Assembly: GCA_037975125.1 (NCBI GenBank)
Contig: CM075857.1
Span: forward strand, 39,023,436-39,087,435
Length of the DNA: 64,000 nt
Source: Latrodectus hesperus
Lineage: Eukaryota; Arthropoda; Arachnida; Araneae; Theridiidae
Direction of reading: 5' to 3'
The notes under the pieces were generated by a model. It made no database searches, was not told where the DNA came from, and was given only the letters and a program-made list of their open reading frames with translations. A program made the translations under genes and the position numbers. Every line of letters begins with the position of its first letter. Position 1 is the stretch's first letter. Shown here piece after piece: positions 1 to 14,315 of the stretch.

Positions 1-309
1 ATCATGAAATAATTTGTTTTCACACTTAGTGGCATATATATTATATTTCAGAGTTATTTTTTTACAAAAGTATTATTCGAAAGAATTACATAAATTAACA
101 TACCTAAGTAATTAGTTTTATGGATAAAGTATAGCAGAAAATATTCGAAGTATTCTCGACTTGAAGTTACGATGGGTTTTCTTCAAATTTAATGAAATTA
201 CAGTTGTATCTTCAGAACTTGTAATAACTATAATTTTTCATTTAATTTTTGAAATTTAATCATCTAATAAGATAGAATAAAAACAAAAATAGAAAATGTA
301 ATAGATATT

Positions 310-1205
310 ATTTTAATTGTGTGTATGCAATTAATATTGTCCATAGTTGTTGCTGTGTCTTATTCTACAACTGCCTGGCGAAGTCAGACAAGATCCATCA
401 GATCTCTTATCTTAAGGAAGTCAGAGACAAGAAGGGGTGGGGGACGAATATGTATCCTCTCTGGAATGCCTCAAATAGTTCAGGATATGCTCGGCAGAAC
501 CTTACTGAGCTTGGCATTTTGAACAGGCTGCAAAGATCATTCTGTTCTCGAAAAACGAGAGACTCTTAGTATGACCACCTGGAAATTGCTACTCGAGAGT
601 CACTGTCACCATTGAGTGCAAACGAAGATCCCACATACCAGGAATGACTAGGATGGATCCGCAAGTCCTTTCTCAAATTCAGCGTTGATAATGGGATAAA
701 CGTTCGATAAAAGTGACGGTTGAAGAAGAAAAACTGGAGTGGCTGCAATCTTTGGCCAAGCTGTCCGCTCTCCAGTTGTCGTGTACTTCGACGTGGGATG
801 GGATCAACTGAAAATAAACATCGTGGGACTCTATAATAAGTCTGATTTTGAGAAGGATAGAAATAATTGTCTCCAACTGTGATTCACTTATGGAGGTGTT
901 CAAGGATGGAGCGACTGTCCGAAAAAATACTCCATTCCCCGAATTTAGTTTCAGGAAGAATATCTTCAAGGCCTGGTCAATTGCGAATAATTCACTTATG
1001 AAAACTGATGGGAAATCAGAGTGTGGGATGTAGATGGGCAAATTATCTCCCGGTTTCTCAATCTAGATGCCACTACCAGCGTGATCATCTAGTCTACTGT
1101 CTTCGTAATAAATTTTTCTGGCATTTTCAGGGATCTCATTTAGGATTTCCAAGGTCAACCCTTTAAGATGAGCTGGGATCAAGTCTTTCTTAGTGATCGG
1201 GATAG
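310..1205 (-). mobile_element. Decayed 3' end of a LINE with RNase H domain
   Basis: The minus strand reads as the tail of a non-LTR retrotransposon ORF2. From 1205 downward there is an RNase H-like stretch: a degenerate first catalytic block (YYEDSRLDDHAGSGI, where active copies have a YTDGS-type motif), then FISELFAIDQALK, then PSHVEVHDNWRADSLAK, matching the SHVGI.GNE.AD.LAK block of LINE RNase H. Downstream come HPSHSWYVG and a cysteine motif CSKCQAQ followed by AEHILNY, the C-terminal zinc-finger region seen after RNase H in arthropod LINEs. The copy has at least two stops and frame changes, and the first active-site acidic pattern is altered, so it is dead. The reverse transcriptase and endonuclease are absent, as expected for 5' truncation. 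I see no clear poly(A) or target duplication at the 310 end. Family assignment (I/Jockey superfamily) is inference. Confidence 0.72.
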
Positions 1206-1715
1206 AAAGGGCCAAGAGGAAATGAACTCTAGAAAGTCCCTCTAAAGGACGGACTCAGACAGGAATTTGTTCATAGATATTTATAACAAGTGAGCCAAAA
1301 CTGTTAGTCTATGCGGTAAATGTTAGTTTACGCAGTTGATAGTTTTCAGTGTAAACTCGTGCATAGCTTTCCGAGAAAAGCATAGATATTCACTTAATTT
1401 TATTCAAAACGCTGCTTTGAGTTATGAAATGAAGTTTCGGCAATCGAACAGTTAAAAGAAAACTGAATAAGGTGTGTAATGCTTAAAAATTTTCTTTAAA
1501 TAAAGAAAATTTTAATAACAATGCGCTTATTAAACACTGAAGTCAGGGCTCTTTCCGTTGGCATTCCAATAAATTTTTGATCCACAAAAACCAAAATCAT
1601 TCTTGTTACGCTGATCAAAAAGAATATTTTTCATTCCCCTGAAACAAAAATAATATAGTTATTTTTATAAAAAAGGAATTAAATTTAGAAATAAAGAATG
1701 AAATGCACACATTTG
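1206..1715. other. Noncoding stretch, nothing recognised
   Basis: A+T-rich DNA between the LINE tail and the SINE. The first ~50 bases may still belong to the LINE. No ORF, RNA gene or repeat structure was recognised. Confidence 0.5.
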
Positions 1716-1729
1716 CTTTTGAACCCAGG

Positions 1730-1909
1730 TTGGTTTGGTTTATTTGTCGCTCAACGGTCATTTTTTGCACACGAGGGCTAATTAGACCGGGACATACGGC
1801 TTAAAGTGAATTCCGAACCACTACAAACATCCATACCCAAGGTGGGATTCGAACCCACGAACTGTTGAACCGAAGGCAAGAGCGCTAACCATTCGGCTGC
1901 CAGCTCGGC
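1730..1909 (-). mobile_element. tRNA-derived SINE with target-site duplications
   Basis: Read on the minus strand, the element starts at about 1909 with a tRNA-like head: an A-box-like TGGCAGCCGAATGGTTAGCG, then a perfect B box GGTTCGAATCC (complement of 1845-1855). The roughly 110-bp unique body after it ends in an AAACCAAACCAACC tail next to 1730. The flanks carry the same 14 bases, cttttgaacccagg, at 1716-1729 and 1910-1923, a direct target-site duplication of the size made by LINE machinery. The internal Pol III promoter is intact in sequence. The surrounding bases resemble a serine/leucine-type tRNA start, but the body after the B box shows this is a SINE, not a tRNA gene. Confidence 0.88.
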
Positions 1910-1923
1910 CTTTTGAACCCAGG

Positions 1924-2255
1924 AGATTTCCGGTAAAGCGTGCGTTGTTTGATAATCAACTTTATAGAGAGTTCAAACCAGGGTTAATTATGATTTCGTT
2001 TAATTACAAATACTTTTAATCAAATTTAAGCATGAAACAGCCCATGTATTAAGTTATCCAGATACTAACATCTTGTTATAAGTTTTATTCCATTCAATGC
2101 AATCATTTTCAATTTAACACTAGAAAAAAGTTCAGTACACTTATGGAATAAGAACATATTAAATAGATACGTAAACTTTGATATTAATTTGAAGAAAAAT
2201 CTAATTTTTAGCATTTCTTAAAGGTTGGTATTATACTATTATGCAAAATACTTAC
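1924..2255. other. Intron downstream of the beat-like exon
   Basis: A+T-rich, no ORF. On the minus strand this is the intron following the 2256-2389 exon. The exon carrying the rest of the Ig domain is not found between here and position 1, so it must lie outside the window. Confidence 0.5.
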
Positions 2256-2389
2256 TGGATTATCATTAATGAACCACCGCAAAGTAGCAGCAGGCTTTGA
2301 TTTGGCTGAAGTGCAATTTATGGCAACTGGATCACCCACATTGTATTTACTCTGCCCACCTGTTATCCTGGGGCCTTCAGTGGGCAGCA
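2256..2389 (-). CDS. Exon of a beaten-path (beat)-like Ig protein
   Basis: One internal exon of 134 bp. Read on the minus strand it begins with two bases completing a codon (phase 1), continues LPTEGPRITGGQSKYNVG, then DPVAINCTSAKSKPAATLRW and FINDNP, and ends on a codon boundary. Borders are TTTTATTTTTAG before the exon and GTAAGT directly after it, both good consensus splice sites. The pattern LP.EGP.I.G....VGD...NCTS..S.PAA.L.W.IN is that of the second Ig domain of arthropod beat proteins, secreted or membrane-anchored proteins that bind Side-family receptors in axon guidance. The cysteine in NCTS is the first of the domain's disulfide pair; the tryptophan follows. The second cysteine should lie in the next exon, beyond position 1. 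No first-Ig exon is visible upstream. The family call is from motif recognition; the subgroup is not determined. Confidence 0.85.
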
Positions 2390-2690
2390 CTAAAAATAAA
2401 ATTGAGATTTTATTTTCTTTGCATTGTCTTTAATGTAAAATGGAAAACACTAAAATTAAAATTGAGATTTTATTTTCTTTGTTTCGTTTTGAATGTAAAA
2501 TGGGGAATGTAAGTGGGCAGCACTAAAAATAAAATTGAGATTTTATTTTCTTTGCATTGTCTTTAATGTAAAATGGGCAGCTCTAACATTTAGATTTTAT
2601 TTTATTTTCACCGTCTTTAATGTAAAATTGGCAATGTAAGTGGGCAGCACTAAAAATAAAAATTGAGATTTTATTTTCTTTGCTTTCAAA
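2379..2690. repeat. Tandem repeat containing copies of the exon's splice acceptor
   Basis: A compound unit of about 127-134 bp, itself made of two ~60-bp halves, present about 2.4 times. The block tgggcagcactaaaaataaa occurs at 2381, 2514 and 2641. Bases 2379-2443 are identical to 2512-2576 (65 bp). The unit contains the last part of the intron and the first 11 bases of the beat-like exon, so the duplication copied a complete 3' splice site upstream (minus-strand sense) of the real one. Second half-units, at about 2461 and 2591, are more diverged. Confidence 0.9.
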
Positions 2691-5600
2691 GTCCCTAATT
2701 TCAAAGAAATATTAAGATTTACTGTAGTAGGTATATATAGAAACCCACAACTTAAATTAAATTTTTAGTGACAAACTTTCAATTATGGTATTTATTGATG
2801 AAGAAATTGTACCGTGAAAGTAAGCATTTTTTAAGTTGTTTATTTTTATCTGAAATATAGTGTATTTAATAATGTAAAGTTTCTTAAATATTTAAATTTT
2901 ATTTGCTAAGTGCAGTTTCTTTATACCTGTATTTTTAATAAGAAGTATGGCTATATATATAGAAGTATTATATAGATGTATACCTATACATCTGAGAAGA
3001 AGTAAGCTAATATCTTACAATACAAAAATAAAAAAGTTTTCTTCAATAATAAATTTGAGAGAGATTTTTTTTCAGAATAAATTTTGGAATTTTGACTGTA
3101 ATAAATTCTTACTCCATCATTTTCTCGCTTAGTAAATCTTTAGAAAATGAGCAATAAACACATTATTATTTATAATTAACAAGAATTAGTTGTGTATATT
3201 GAGGAAATATTACTGAGTTAGATGATGAATATGTTTTTTAGAGTCCTTTTATATTTAAATATATATATTCACAAAACTAATGTCGCCATTTTAAACGTTG
3301 GTGAGTCCATTTGCTTGTTTCCTACATATTAAAAATAATTTTTAAATTAATTTTATATTTTCTGTTTTTCTAAATTTTTAATGAGTCTAAAGAATTTTTA
3401 TCTTCTCACAAATCTCTCAATATTTCTTCCTCGGATTTATGAACAAAATCCAAGGAAGCAACAACAGAAGAACAAAATCCAATGAAATTACAATTTTCTG
3501 AAAATGTCCGAAATGAAATTTGTTCTTTAATATGGAAATATTATATTTGTTGAATCAAGACAAATGACTGTTCTTAGATATTATTCATGAAAACAATGAC
3601 AGTAAATTATAAAATCTGCATACAATTTTACACATAATTTTTTGGGACAGATTTCAACATTCTGTAATTTTTCAGAAAGAAATCGAACTCTTTTAAAGAA
3701 AGAACTAGCCCTATAAAAATAAAATTTATAAATATCAACCATTTTGTATACTTTTTACAGTACCAAATTTTATGGGAAATATAAAAATGTCACTTAGATA
3801 AAAATAGCCACATAAACTATTTAATATATTTATAACGAAATAGCTTATAAGTTTAACTTTTAAAGATCCACTTTATAAATTTTGCCTTTTATACATTTGA
3901 AATCGTCTGATATTCAAAAGTGTTGCCATTATTTTTGACATAATGTTACTCTCACAACAAAGCTTAATGATCACCCGATAATAGCTGCGAAGTTTATAAT
4001 TTAGGAAATGAACGAAGTAATAGGAAATATCTGTAGAAAATAATGGAAGGATATGAACTCAGAATATAATTGCAAATAATATTTAGTCGAATTATTATTG
4101 AATCATTTCAGATAGTAGTTCTTAAATAAATGATTTAGTTCCCTTTCCTGGTTCTAATGTTCGTAAGTGAAATATGCAAGTACTGAAATAGTATTAGTTT
4201 ATTTCCATGGAGTTTGAGTCCAAAAATAGCTCAAAAATGCTTATCGTATTTTTTCTGCGTAAATGATTTCTACTATAAATTTGATCGAATCAATATTGAT
4301 TTATCAATGTGTTTAAATTAAATAATAGTTTTTTATTATTATATATGAAATCATTTATGTGATATACATTTATTTAAATTATACAGAAATGTCTAAATAT
4401 TGTAGATTCAGTTTTTTACAGATATTTTGTATTTATAAGCAATTTTTTTCCTTCATTATAGAATCAGAATCCGTATATTCTTGCTTAAATCGGAATAAAT
4501 GTTTATATGTTGCATGAATAAAATAATTTTCAATATATTGAGTAGTATTTGTGTTATAATGTATTTAATTTTCTTCGACATTTTGCTCACTGAATTTAGT
4601 TCACTCTCAGTTTAATGTTTACGTATTGTTAGGCATATTTATAACTAAAAATAAAAAATGAGATGCTGTGGCAAGCTTTTTTGTTCACGCAAAGTTATCA
4701 ATTGTTTCAAAAAATCGTATAAAAATAAAAACAAAATCACTCAATTTTGTGTGAATTAAGCATTTGGTTTAATATCAATTTGAAACCGATTTAAACACTT
4801 TAAGTCAAATATTTTCTCCAATTAAATTCACTTCTTCCTATGATGAATTTCCTAGATATATTTATAATAACATTAGCCTTTTTTAACAAAAAGTATTTTG
4901 ATTTAAGGATATCGTATTATGTGTAAATAACACGTACATATTGCATACATTGAACGCTTGACAATATTTACAGTAGTATTGTTTTTACATAATAATTCCA
5001 TACGGTTAAATAAAAATTTGATTTCCTCAATATCGTTATGATATTAAACGTTAATTTAGTAAACGGAGGCAAAAATGAATCGTGAATTTTAAAGATTTGG
5101 GTGTTACTTTAAAGAGAAGTATACGAAAACATTCAAATTCACACAAAAAAAGCTTTTATTTTGATTATTCAATTTCGCTCAGACCATTTATAAAAAGGAA
5201 TTATTTTTTAAAAAAACGAAGTTGTTAAATCATTATATGAATATTGCTTTGTAAAATTCCATTAGTTAGTTTAATTATTTTTCGAGAAATATGATATGCA
5301 TGCAAAATCGCTCGTATTTACAAAATACATTTTATGGAATGATTTTGAGAAAATAGAAAAATTCCATTTTCCCATTTTGGTATATTTTTTGATTTAAATC
5401 AATATTTTATTTGCTTTTTTGTGCTAAACGGAGACATATTTGTGGTTGCATTTTTGTGGTAGAGGAGAAATTTTGCTCAAAATAATAATAAACCAATTGA
5501 TTTTTGATATTTTTAGGCAAAATAATTATCAGAGGTTTTAAATACTTCTAAACTTTCATATTACTAATAAGAATATATTTTTCATTAAGTTTCGTTGAAA

Positions 5601-8315
5601 AATATATTAAGTATAAATTTTGTTTTCTAAGTTGTCGTGTGCATTTAGTAAAAATGAAGTATTTATATTTAGGCTCTCTTTTTATAGTTAACACGTTGTT
5701 TAAATAATAGCTAAATTAACAATGCTAAAGGCAACAAATAACTAATCTTTATATAACAGTATTCGTGATAGAAAAATTGTTCATGTCTTTATTTAGTTAA
5801 TTATTGCTAATATTAATCAAGTTCTATTAAGATATATTAGAAAATATATACTATATCTGATATTCAATCACACTAGATAATGATGTTCTAGAAACATTAT
5901 AATTGCAAAAATCTATATATACCATTCTGATATTTTGCCTTGCTTTGATTGCTCTATTTTAAATGCACTTTCACGCTCAATAAAAGAAATTATTTTTATG
6001 TATGTGATGTTTCTGAACTACTTTTAATTAATATCCCATATTGCATCGCTACTTTTCTTTCATTACCGCAATACGGTCTATTTTTGTTAATTTGCCTTAG
6101 GCAATAGCGACAATTATTTTTCAAATCGAAATAGAATTAAACATTTATTAGAAACAACATAAGAAGTTAACTCCTTAGCTACTAACATTTGTAGGAAAAA
6201 ATTAGATAAAGCAATTGTATGATATGCAAATGAAAAAGCAAAAATATTTTTAAACTAACCTGACAAAAAAATCTTCAACATACTTTAATTTTAAAAATCA
6301 TGTAATATAAGTATTTCGTCAATTTTTTAAATAATTTTATAATTTATCTAATTATTATAATTGTATTTTTAAATCAAATGTCTTTGACGAAAAGACATTT
6401 GATTTAAAAATACAATTATGTGTATTGTTAAAAAGTCTTTTATCTTGAATGAATTTTTATAAAATGGGTTTAAATTTGAAAACATTATTTATTTTTAAAC
6501 AAAAGTTTCAAAACAAGTTTCGTGTATCCTATTCTGATCAACAAAATGGAGTATTTTTTCCAGTGTGCCAAATAAGATAAATTTTTTTATGTTAATAATT
6601 TAAATACGTTCGTTTATATTTTTGATATTGATATTATGTTAAATGGAAAATATTGTTTTATAAAAATAAGAATTTTTGTGAAAATTTGATGATTTAAGAC
6701 ATTATTAATCATAAATTTGTTGCTGAGAAAATAATATTTTCCATTGTTTTATTTCTTGCTATACATTCAAAAGCGTTAACAGTCATTGATAGTTACTAAG
6801 ATTTGTTCTTATAATGAAAAAATATTTCTCAACCTTCAAAAGACTGATGAAAATATACTTTTTAAAAAGCAAATTGAAGAGAATACAGCAAAATTAATGG
6901 GAAATTAGCAAAATTAATGCAGAAAAAATGGGAAATTCATTGATATTTTTTCTATCGAAATTAGAACACTTTTCACAATAACATTAAACTTTAAGAGTGT
7001 ATCTGCAAAATCGATTAAATGCTAGAATATTTATGCATGTTTAAACTTAAAAAATTGACAAAATATATTGTCCTATGCTTTTGAAAGAATAAATTAATAA
7101 CTATATAGAGAAAAACTGTAATTTTCCCCAAACATTTGGGAATTTGTTTCTTAAATTCATAAATAAGATATTATTCAGTTCATACTTCCTTTAAAAATGG
7201 CTGGCATTCAAAGTAACAAATGGACATGTAATCACTTGATAACATTTTAATTGTTAAAAGACAAAACTCAAATTATAAATATGAATACATAGTACAAGGA
7301 AGTAAATCTTGTTCATTAATTGCACATTTGGCTGTTGGTAATACTCTGAAATAATTTGTGATAAGTTTAAACATGGCAGAAATGAGATGCATAACATTTA
7401 ATGAAACACATGAATTCAAGTCTAGTAAACGGAAAAGCGAAACAAACACAATTATTTTGGAGCCAAAGAGAAAACTTGTAAATATATATTTGAAATGCAT
7501 TAATTAGACCAAACTAAATATACATATGGTCTACTTTATTTAGATACTTTATGTAAATAGGTACATAAATTTCTAAGCATTTTGATGCAAAATAAATTCG
7601 GTATATGATTTGATTTTCTCTATAAGCCATACGTTTTCTTTCGAGAGCCACCAATGATAGAATTACAGACAAATTTCATGAGAGATTTCATAAATTATGA
7701 AACTTATTATGCTAAACATACTATTTTAATACATGAATTATTCATAATTTATATAATTAAATAATTGTAGAAATATACAATAAAATAATGAAAAAATTAA
7801 TATTGTCACAGAATTATCAATAGTGGGTTAAACTTCCCGGTATTCTCAATAGCAGAAACTGTGACATAAAAAAAGTAGAAGCGAAACATTTCTGAAGTTG
7901 GATTCTATCCAGAACGGCTAATTGCTTTAAGTTCGTCGAGTAAGATCTTCCTAATCGAAGAAGTAATTATTTTCCTCCAAATCGCATTGGGTTCCAGAGT
8001 ATGACCCCGGATCACACACCAGTGGTATTAATATTTGTCTAATTTAATTTTCGTTTATGCGTGTTACATTGGAAAGTAAATATGTCAATACCTTTCAGAA
8101 TATATCCGAATATAATATTAGAAATAAATTATTTTTTATTTTTAAACTTGTTTGGATTAATGGATTCTTTCCAGTCAAATTTTATGAAATATGTATGGAA
8201 ACGGAATGTACATAAGTTGTTTCAGCTTATAAGAAATTTTTAAAGTTATGCTCAATATCAAAAATTATATAATTTAATCGTTTTATTATTAATATAGATA
8301 TATAAATATACAAGA
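2691..8315. other. A+T-rich noncoding DNA, probably intron
   Basis: More than 5 kb without a supportable gene. Open frames here are short, A+T-rich and show no domain. A slightly less A+T-rich patch at 7830-8030 (with ccccggatcacacacc) may be a fossil repeat but could not be identified. The hairpin at 6357-6419 is listed separately. Confidence 0.5.
6357..6419. repeat. Perfect hairpin: 29-bp stem, 5-nt loop
   Basis: Bases 6357-6385 are the exact reverse complement of 6391-6419, separated by gacga. The pair just outside (T/G) could wobble. The stem is A+T-rich with core aaatcaaatgtcttt. It may be a snap-back duplication, a remnant of a small inverted-repeat element, or a transcribed hairpin. 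Its perfect stem is longer and cleaner than typical animal pre-miRNA stems, which usually contain bulges. Confidence 0.85.
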
Positions 8316-8585
8316 AGTCCCCGGTGGCTTAGTGGTATTGTTTCACGCTCTTAAGGTCCAAGGTTCGTTCCTCGGGCTGGGCAAGGTCGACTCAGCCTTT
8401 CAACCCTTCAGTGGGTCGATAAACTGAGTACCAAGTATGCTTGGGAGCTAAACACTGGGGGTTTCACATTAGGTTGACCACCTAATCGGGACATATGCCT
8501 TGCACCCCATTGCCTTTCGGTCAAGAGAACAGAGATGGGCACTGTAGGCCTTGACCCACATGGGCTGTCGTGCAGCAGAGTTTAG
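8316..8585 (+). mobile_element. tRNA-derived SINE, second family
   Basis: Starts gtccccggtggcttagtggt, with A-box-like tggcttagtgg near 8324, and a B-box-like ggttcgttcc near 8361 (one mismatch from consensus in the centre). The body is much richer in G+C than its surroundings, and includes aaactgagtaccaagtatgc, ttgaccacctaatcgggaca and ccacatgggctgtcgtgcag. It ends in gtttagttta. A possible short duplication (tatagatata at 8293-8302 and 8590-8599) flanks it, but not tightly at the 5' end. Its sequence differs from the SINE at 1730, so at least two SINE families are present. Confidence 0.75.
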
Positions 8586-10789
<2,204 letters not shown>

Positions 10790-11180
10790 CTTGTATGACA
10801 AATCATCTCATTTCTTCATATCGACTGATGACATGGATATAGTGATCAGTTATAAGTATAATGATGAGTTATGGTGCTATATCCATGGATACAGATAACA
10901 TGAATATAAGGATGGACACCATGGAATGATAAATGATAGCAAGGGTTTATCCCGATATTTCTTTTTTACATTTTATGGTCACTTCATGCAAATAAAAATT
11001 AATTTTACTTGAAACAATGGATTAAATACGTGATGAAAACTTCTGCAATCATCGTGATAAAAATCGAATTTACGAGCTTTTCAGCTGAAGGCCAAACTAC
11101 TGATTATTCAGTCACCACCTCATCCAAATGTTCATGAGAATAAATGGAGTTTAGTTGAGCGGACATATGGAAACATTAAG
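10790..11180 (+). pseudogene. Possible fossil of a DDE transposase
   Basis: A less A+T-rich patch in a very A+T-rich setting. Around 11099-11165 one frame reads PPHPNVHENKWSLVERTYG then NIKR, which resembles the LPPY.P.LNPIE..W..VK block holding the last catalytic acid of Tc1/IS630-type DDE transposases. No other catalytic block can be aligned with confidence and the frame is broken upstream, so this is a weak call. Bases beyond 11230 are open for about 60 codons without recognisable motifs. Confidence 0.22.
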
Positions 11181-12102
11181 CGCACAGTTTAAGATATTTT
11201 TGAAAAATCCAATATAAGAGGATCCATTGTGAAATGTTTATTTTTTTCACTGTCGTCAGAGAAATTGCAATCGTTTCAAGGAAAAAAATACCAGAGGTAT
11301 ACGTATCAATTCTTAAAGTTCATATTTTTGCCATCTATAACGCACTTAGAGGACAATGCATGGCACATACCCAAATTTATACAAATCGAATTTTGAAATC
11401 AGATTTATTCTATGATTTCTGAGAACAAATTCGCTGGATTTGTCCTCAATATTTTAAGCCTAATTAGAATAACCAGCGACGATGTAGGATCTGTATATGA
11501 TTGAAAGCTTATTTTTGCTCATGAGCGCGCGCGCACGAACACATTTAAATTATAAATTTACCTACAGTAAATAATATTTATTTTATTAAAATTAAACTTT
11601 CTAATTATTGTTTATTTTCAATATTATCTCTTTTCTTAATTTAACAATGAACATTATGTTTAAAATATTTAAAGATTTCATTGATTAAATGGAGCACTAG
11701 ATATATTCCACTGGCTTTAAAGTTGTTTACAAAATTATTATGTAACACGCTGTTAGTTTGTTTAATGCAGCGCGTATAGGCAGATTGTATAAAATTAACT
11801 CAAACAGCAAAACAAACGCAATAAAATATCAGCATGTAAATAATGTATGAATTCTCGGCAAATAAACAACATAGAGCTAAAAATACCATCAACTATCTAA
11901 ATTTGTAACTTAAATAAAGAAAGGATTTGTAGCATTATTTTATTCTTTAAAGGCTTAGTAAAGTGATGATTTTTTTATTACATTTCAGTTTCTCTAATTT
12001 CATTCTGCTGTAGATACTATAAAAACCTTTTATTTGATTACTCAGTCGATAGAATAACAGCAATCTCAAACATTTATGATAACAGTAGTATTGATATTCT
12101 TG

Positions 12103-12104
<2 letters not shown>
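11181..12104. other. A+T-rich noncoding DNA
   Basis: No supportable feature. A short alternating cgcgcgcgcac run sits near 11526-11536, unusual in this base composition. Confidence 0.45.

Positions 12105-12196
<92 letters not shown>
12105..12196. repeat. (TA)n microsatellite
   Basis: About 92 bp of TA with one interruption (a C) near 12141. Confidence 0.97.
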
Positions 12197-12199
<3 letters not shown>

Positions 12200-12228
12200 T
12201 AAAATAATGACGAAATTTTTTTAGTAAT

Positions 12229-12437
<209 letters not shown>

Positions 12438-12974
12438 TAATATAATGGAAGCGCTTGTGAATGAGAGTGATATTGTTGAATGCGTTTCGTGAGCATTAAT
12501 CTATAATGATAGTTACCAGTTTTTTATAAATAAAAAAATATATATATATATATATATTGGCGGTATGGGATAGGTTTATGAAGTTCAAATCGTGGTCAAG
12601 TTTCAAGCTCACGTTCGTCAGAGAAGCGCTGTTTGTAGATGGTAAGTGATATACTTCCTTTCATAACGCACGCTTCTAGGAAGTGTTTTATTAGTCATTT
12701 AGCTTTCGGATTTTCTTTCTTGGGGGAATATACTGGACCTGCTCTCTTGAAGACCTCTGCTGAATAGAAACGGAAATATACTCTCCCTCTCCTCCGGGAG
12801 ACGGGACCCCTGAAGACTTGAACACAGGCGCCCGTCGTCAGTTCGATGGCATGCCCTTTTCAGGGATGTCGGTGTCGGCCGACAATGGTGCGGGGAAATC
12901 AGAATTGGAATTAAGGCAATAAGCGACAAGATCCGCTTAACAACTGATTATATTCAAAAATTAGCGATTCGGAA

Positions 12975-14296
12975 ATGACTGAAAAGGACATTGATTTACT
13001 CAAATTTCACCGTTTAGAGCTAACAAAACTAACAGACATGATGGCCAACCATCTTAAAGAAAAAGAAATGCAACCGTTTAACGATAAACCGCTAATAAGC
13101 GTTAAAGCTCCGCCCCTTTCTCTGTGACCATACAAAACAGATTTGAAGCTCTTAGTGACAGCGAGGATGTTGACCTCGTCTCTGACAAGGAAGACTTCAC
13201 AGCACTACCAATCACAAAGAATACCAAGGTTAAAACTACCTCCACTAAAAGGAAAATGGAATAAAATATTAATATACCTAATAAAAAAAGTAAATGAAAT
13301 AACTGAATCAAAAAATAATGAAAATGATCAAGCATTTCAACCTGCCAAAAGAAATAACAGAATTCCTCCTATCACCATAAAGGACAAAAATATCAATTGG
13401 AAACAAATTCAAGAAGTTTTCAAAGATAATAACATTACAGGCTACACTGGAAAATTAACTGGAACTGAAATAATAAAAATTAAAGTTGAAAGTGCAGAAA
13501 ATCGTAGGAAAATAACCAAACTGCTAGATGATGCCAATACCTCCTACCACACATTTATATTGCCTGAGGATAAAAACCTTAAAATAGTCATCAAAAATTT
13601 ACCACCTATTTACACGCCTGAAGAAATTTCCCAAGAACTCATCTTAGAAGGTTTTGATATCATTAATATAACTAAATTGTCCAAAAAGTTGATGGAGTTA
13701 AAATTAATTTGCCTTTATTTATTGTCACTCTTCCGAAAAATAACAAATCTAGAGAAATCTCTAATATCTCACATCTTTTTAACCTGGTGGTCAAAACTGA
13801 ATCTTACAAAGGCCGTAAAGGAGTAACACAGTGCTTCAGATGCCAGGGGTTCTACCACGCCCAAACTTCCTGCCATCACGCAGTTAAATGTGTGAAACGT
13901 GCTGGTGATCGTCACCACTCAGACTGAAAAAAAGACATGTCCACACCAGCTAAATGTGCAAACTGTGGAGAGGCTCATCCTGCCAGCTACAGGGGCTGAA
14001 ATAAATTTCCAAAATCAAATTACCTCAATAACAACAAAGTCGAGGCCATCAAAAGCAAAATTATTCCAAGCATTAATCCACACCTATCTTGTGCAAATGC
14101 ATTAGTTCACAAGAATGAAACCATTAGTAAAAACAAAGGAACTATAAATGAAGCAAAATATATTTTTTCTGAATTACAAAATCTAATCTCTTATATCAAA
14201 AACTCAGGAATAACAGATCTTGTTAATCAGCTCAAGCAATTCAATACAGCAATGGCTGCACAACAGACAGCAACCTCAACCAACAATGACAATTAA
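12975..14296 (+). pseudogene. LINE ORF1 (gag-like, zinc knuckle), frameshifted
   Basis: Starts at ATG 12975 (MTEKDIDLLKFHRLELTKLT). An early break near 13120 shifts to the frame reading TIQNRFEALSDSEDVDLV, the NRF..LSDSE pattern of Jockey-type gag proteins. After another shift near 13262 comes a PRE_C2HC-like segment (ITIKDKNINWKQIQEVFKD; LKIVIKNLPPIYTPEEISQE) at about 13374-13680. A further shift near 13700 leads to the knuckles CFRCQGFYHAQTSCH and CANCGEAHP. An in-frame stop separates the two around 13926. The reading ends at TAA 14294-14296. The intact protein would bind its own RNA and form the ribonucleoprotein used for retrotransposition; with at least three frameshifts and a stop it cannot be made here. 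Confidence 0.85.
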
Positions 14297-14315
14297 AAGC
14301 TTAAATTTCTCCCCT

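Noticed and set aside
1841..1909. tRNA gene on the minus strand
   Set aside because: The B box is perfect, but the sequence continues into a non-tRNA body with an AACC tail and target duplications, so it is a SINE.
12699..12929. Minus-strand open frame in the G+C-rich leader of the LINE
   Set aside because: Lies in the presumed 5' UTR of the element, with no recognisable protein motif.
13102..13335. Minus-strand open frame over the LINE ORF1
   Set aside because: It is a shadow of the gag-like ORF1 on the plus strand.
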